From contig NC_065875.1 of the NCBI RefSeq assembly GCF_933775445.1, forward strand, positions 19,715,555 to 19,779,554: a DNA stretch of 64,000 bases, in the 5' to 3' direction. Positions 60,693 to 64,000 of this stretch are shown piece after piece. The notes below the pieces were generated by a model that saw only the letters and a list, made by a program, of their open reading frames with translations, was not told the DNA's origin and did not search any database. This DNA is from Argentina anserina (taxonomy: Eukaryota > Streptophyta > Magnoliopsida > Rosales > Rosaceae). Position 1 is the first letter of the stretch. The number at the start of each line of letters is the position of its first letter. Made by a program: the position numbers and the translations under genes.

Positions 60693-63099
60693 TGTAATAC
60701 CCCAAAAATTCATATCTAATTTCCAATGAATTCTCTGATATTATTAAGTTGGTCATTGTCCAATTTTATTAGACGAAGATGAAAACGAAAGGGTTCGAAA
60801 GATTAATTATCCAGAAACGGTCAATTTGACGAGTCTAAGAGTTGACTTTTGATTCATTGGGTTTCTTAGAAAACTTCTTACATGAAAATTGTAGAGCACG
60901 TCGATACGAATCCGTGGACATGCGCCACGCCTAAATCGGAGTTTGTATAAAGAAGTTACGAATCAAAATTTAGACATTTTTAGAAAATAGTATAAATATG
61001 GGAATTAAAGAGAAAAAAAAAGAGAAAAATCAGAAATTCGGATCGGGTACTGTTCATACCCGAAAATCCCAGATTTTTCTCTCTCCGAGTGGCTGACTTT
61101 GGGCTGCCGGATCTCCGCCATCCGGCCACCATAGAGCGGCGCACCGGTCACGTTTGAAAGGTTGTTGCGTCCCCTGTCGATTGGTGGTAGCGTCACCCGC
61201 CATCTCGCCGCCGTTTGAGAGCGGTGATACCCGGAAATTCCCTCGAAAATGCATATTTCGCCGAACTTCAACTCGTCGGATCTCCCTCCTCCGGTAACCA
61301 ATCGGTAAGATTCTTGTCCCATTTTGAATGTCTCATTCCATACTACAAACCCTCCAAAAGATTTATCTCAAATCGTTGTGTGCTAGAACAATCAAAGAAA
61401 ATAAATTTTAGGTTTTAAATTGGGGTTTTTCGGTTTTTGTTAAATTGAAGTGTTTAGGCTCAGAATTAGACTTTGTGATGAACTAGGAAGTTGTTAAGAT
61501 GTCATTTAGATTATGGTGGTGAAATTTGGTGGTCATTGGTGGCGGTCGGTGAACAGTACTCTGTAAAACTATGAATTCGAACAGTGTTTAGTAAAACAGT
61601 AAACATGAACAGTGTTATGTGAATAGTATTTTATGGACATCATTTAGCTGTACTGAAATCGTCAACTGATATTTTACATATCATTTTCTAAGCATTTTAT
61701 CATGCTATTAGGTGACCAACGAAACGAGTGAGGAAATTACTTTTAGTGTCGTGGAAGTTGCACGCATGAAATAAAGCGAGTAAACCTCATAATGATCATC
61801 ATGATCGAAGTAGTATTATAATTATTGAATTTAGTTTGAGTTGTCACCATAGTCATTGGATCACTAGTTTTTATAAAAATTATTTTTAAAATATGTTTTT
61901 GTTTAAATTACATGAACTTAATCGTCTACGGTTTATGAGTAAGTGAAACGCTATTTTAATAAATGATTTTGAAAAAAGTTTTTTGTGATTATGGACTATG
62001 GTGAATGTGAGTAAATCTCACTATGATGAGCCTACCCTTGGTGGTGACTCATGTTTACGTTTTTTTTAAAAAATCGAACTATGACATGTATATAATATAG
62101 TGGGTTGTGTATGTGTATAAAATGGTAAATACGATACATATATATGAGTTGCTATATTATATACTGTTACGTTCTTATTTCCAAATGAATTATACTGTGG
62201 CAACTATATTTATTTTATTTGAGCAAGAGTCGCTTATTGTAGTATAATAACATGGGTTGATTGTTATTGTACGTGGTTTTAACATTGAGTTTTGTTAAAA
62301 CGTTTTCTGTCTTTGGACGTGTTTTTCTGTCTTCGGACGTGTGTCATGTCTTCGGATGTGTTTTTTGTCTTCGAACGTGTTGGCATGTCGGAACCTAGCC
62401 TTGGCCGGGCGAAATTTACGATGCAATTAGAGCTTTAGTGTGTCTGCCGGTGTACTGGCATGAGGGATAACAGATGAGTTACCGGCTTATGAATACCCAT
62501 ATTTTTGGATATTGGGTAATAGATAGGTTGTCCAATGTCTGGCGGCGTACTGCATGAGGGGTAACATATCAGTGCATGGGTCTCATGTGTACCCATATTA
62601 TAAATGTATTTGGGTAAACAGATGGGTTGCCCGATTTCTCATGAGTACTTATATTTTTAGATATTATTGGACAACCAGATGAGTCGTCCTGTGACTCATG
62701 AGTATATTATAATTAAATGTTTTTAGTATTTTTCTCTTGTATCCTATTTGTGTTATACTGTTGGTTTACTCATACGAGTTGCAAAGCTTATCGGGTTTTT
62801 GTTTATAATCCCGGTGCACCTATTCGATAGTGTAGGGAATAGTTCTGCATGTGTGGATTAGCAGAATTAGAGGGGTTTCGCTGAAGATTGTCGAAGATTT
62901 CTTTCTGTTGTTTGTGGTGAAAATTGAGTGAATTTTACATTTCCATTGGTTGTGTATTATTCAAGTCGATTGAGTCATGATGTGGACTCAGTTTCGATAC
63001 ACTATTATGATAACATGATTTCAATATATTTAAAATTATTTTATAGTTTTAATGACTTTAAGTTTGAATTTTTATTATTCAAAATTAGAGATTGTGACA
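60693..63099 (+). mobile_element. solo LTR of a Ty3/gypsy-type retrotransposon (copy 2)
   Basis: 2407 bp, starting TGTAATACCCC and ending GATTGTGACA, flanked by exact 5-bp duplications ATTAT (60688-60692 and 63100-63104). A TATA box TATAAATATG is at about 60990. It matches copy 1 (31563-33830) over its first 1.7 kb and lacks the hAT insertion. No internal region or primer site is present, so it is a product of LTR-LTR recombination. The ORFs within it are not genes. Confidence 0.92.
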
Positions 63100-63104
63100 A
63101 TTAT

Positions 63105-63584
63105 TTAAAATCTTTGTTCTATTATCATGCTAGCATCATCATATTCTCTCTATTCACGTGTCTCCTCACAGTTCTACTTTGGTAGCCTCTCTTGGCCGGC
63201 GTCGATCCCAACAACTTTGGCTGCTCAATAGTCTTGCAACTTCTATTTGGTTATACAACAACGACGATAATACACACCTTCTCACTTTGTTATTTTCTTG
63301 AGGTTCCTCCTAGATCTGGTGAAAATCTAATAAAATCGGCTTGAGGGTGTGTTTAGTAACATGGAAAGAGAATGAATCGGTATTTACTAGCACTATGGGT
63401 AATCAGCTTGGTGTGGGTCCCACAACAAAAGAGGGAATTGATTCTCATTCCTCATTAAATCAAGTTAAATTTAAAAAAAAACTACCTCTTTCAAACTACC
63501 TTTCATAAAAATCTTATGACTTTTTATTCTCATGGTTATTTTTGTAACCATCTTTATTTCTATTATGATTTTTATTGTTTATCG
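63105..63584. other. intergenic, possible MITE fragment
   Basis: GGGTGTGTTTAGTAACATGG at about 63345 resembles a Harbinger-like MITE end, but no partner end is visible before the copia LTR. Confidence 0.35.
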
Positions 63585-63795
63585 TGTTAAAGGAAAAACA
63601 CAATTAATGTGCCTCGTTAATGCAAATAAAGGAATAACTTAATGACGTTTATGGTCAACGGATGTAACGGATCAATCACCATTATGTAACCTTAATTACC
63701 ATTGTAATTACCATTTATTTCTATTGTAATTTTGACCCCTATATAAAGGGGATTATCAATAAGATGAATAGACCATTCTCATTTTCCCTACAACA
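63585..63795 (+). repeat. 5' LTR of a second Ty1/copia element continuing past the window
   Basis: It starts TGTTAAAGGAAAAACAC, has TATATAAAGG at about 63751, and ends CTACAACA. The primer-binding-site-like CGTTATCAGCACG follows at 63796, identical to that of the element at 9119. The leader up to 64000 is non-coding. Confidence 0.7.
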
Positions 63796-64000
63796 CGTTA
63801 TCAGCACGTTGCTTTAACCTTTGAGTTTTCAGCCAAAGAGAAGAAAAATAGAGAGATGTAAACCCTAGGAAATTTTGTCGAAAAAAAATTGCAGAAAAAG
63901 ACAAAACACAGTAGAATTAGTTTCTGTCTCGGGCACCCAAGAAATTTCTCTGGGCACCGACCATATTCAATCAGCCTTGATCGGGTTTCCCGGTCGACAT

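Overview
This is nuclear DNA from a eudicot plant. The coding genes are split by GT-AG introns, intergenic DNA is AT-rich, and plant transposon families fill most of the space. The protein families and repeat style would fit Rosaceae, but that is an impression and was not tested. Four protein-coding genes look intact: a CURLY FLAG LEAF1-type WW-domain protein (minus strand, 6998-8170), a GILP-type LITAF-domain protein (plus, 24221-24850), a CONSTANS-like B-box/CCT transcription factor of the COL13/14/15 type (plus, 37745-40118), and a short secreted leucine-rich-repeat protein (plus, 54758-56157). The LRR gene is the surviving member of a three-copy tandem family. Copy A (40800-42034) has lost a splice acceptor. 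Copy B (47993-48185) is cut off in exon 2 and has a 5.4 kb transposon just upstream of its start.

Layout: 1-2320 is the 3' end of a Ty3/gypsy element. 3.2-5.0 kb holds a LINE-like remnant and a foldback element. 6.7-8.25 kb is the WW gene. 9119-15808 is a degraded Ty1/copia element with both LTRs. 15.85-16.97 kb is a long-TIR element holding a fragment with a tRNA-Met primer-binding-site motif (possibly pararetroviral). 18.3-21.7 kb is a CACTA-like transposon that has captured pieces of at least two housekeeping genes. 22.5-23.0 kb is a hAT MITE. 24.2-24.85 kb is GILP, followed by three 88-bp tandem repeats and then a 1 kb tandem duplication. 27.6-30 kb holds an LTR remnant and MITEs. 31.56-33.83 kb is a truncated LTR with a nested hAT MITE. 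37.7-40.1 kb is COL. 40.8-56.2 kb is the LRR cluster, filled with MULE, LINE-like, hAT and CACTA-like insertions. 56.9-63.1 kb is MITEs and a solo LTR with an exact 5-bp target-site duplication (TSD). The window ends just inside a second Ty1/copia element (63585 onward).

The most notable observation is the CACTA-like element at 18302-21725. On its minus strand it carries a triosephosphate isomerase promoter plus first exon, ending at an intact splice donor. Downstream, in the same orientation, are three exons of the 26S proteasome subunit RPN1 with introns retained. This looks like transposon gene capture, with the potential for a chimeric transcript. Many insertions could be bounded to the base from their TSDs, so insertion order can be read in several nests. 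No tRNA, rRNA or CRISPR was recognised.
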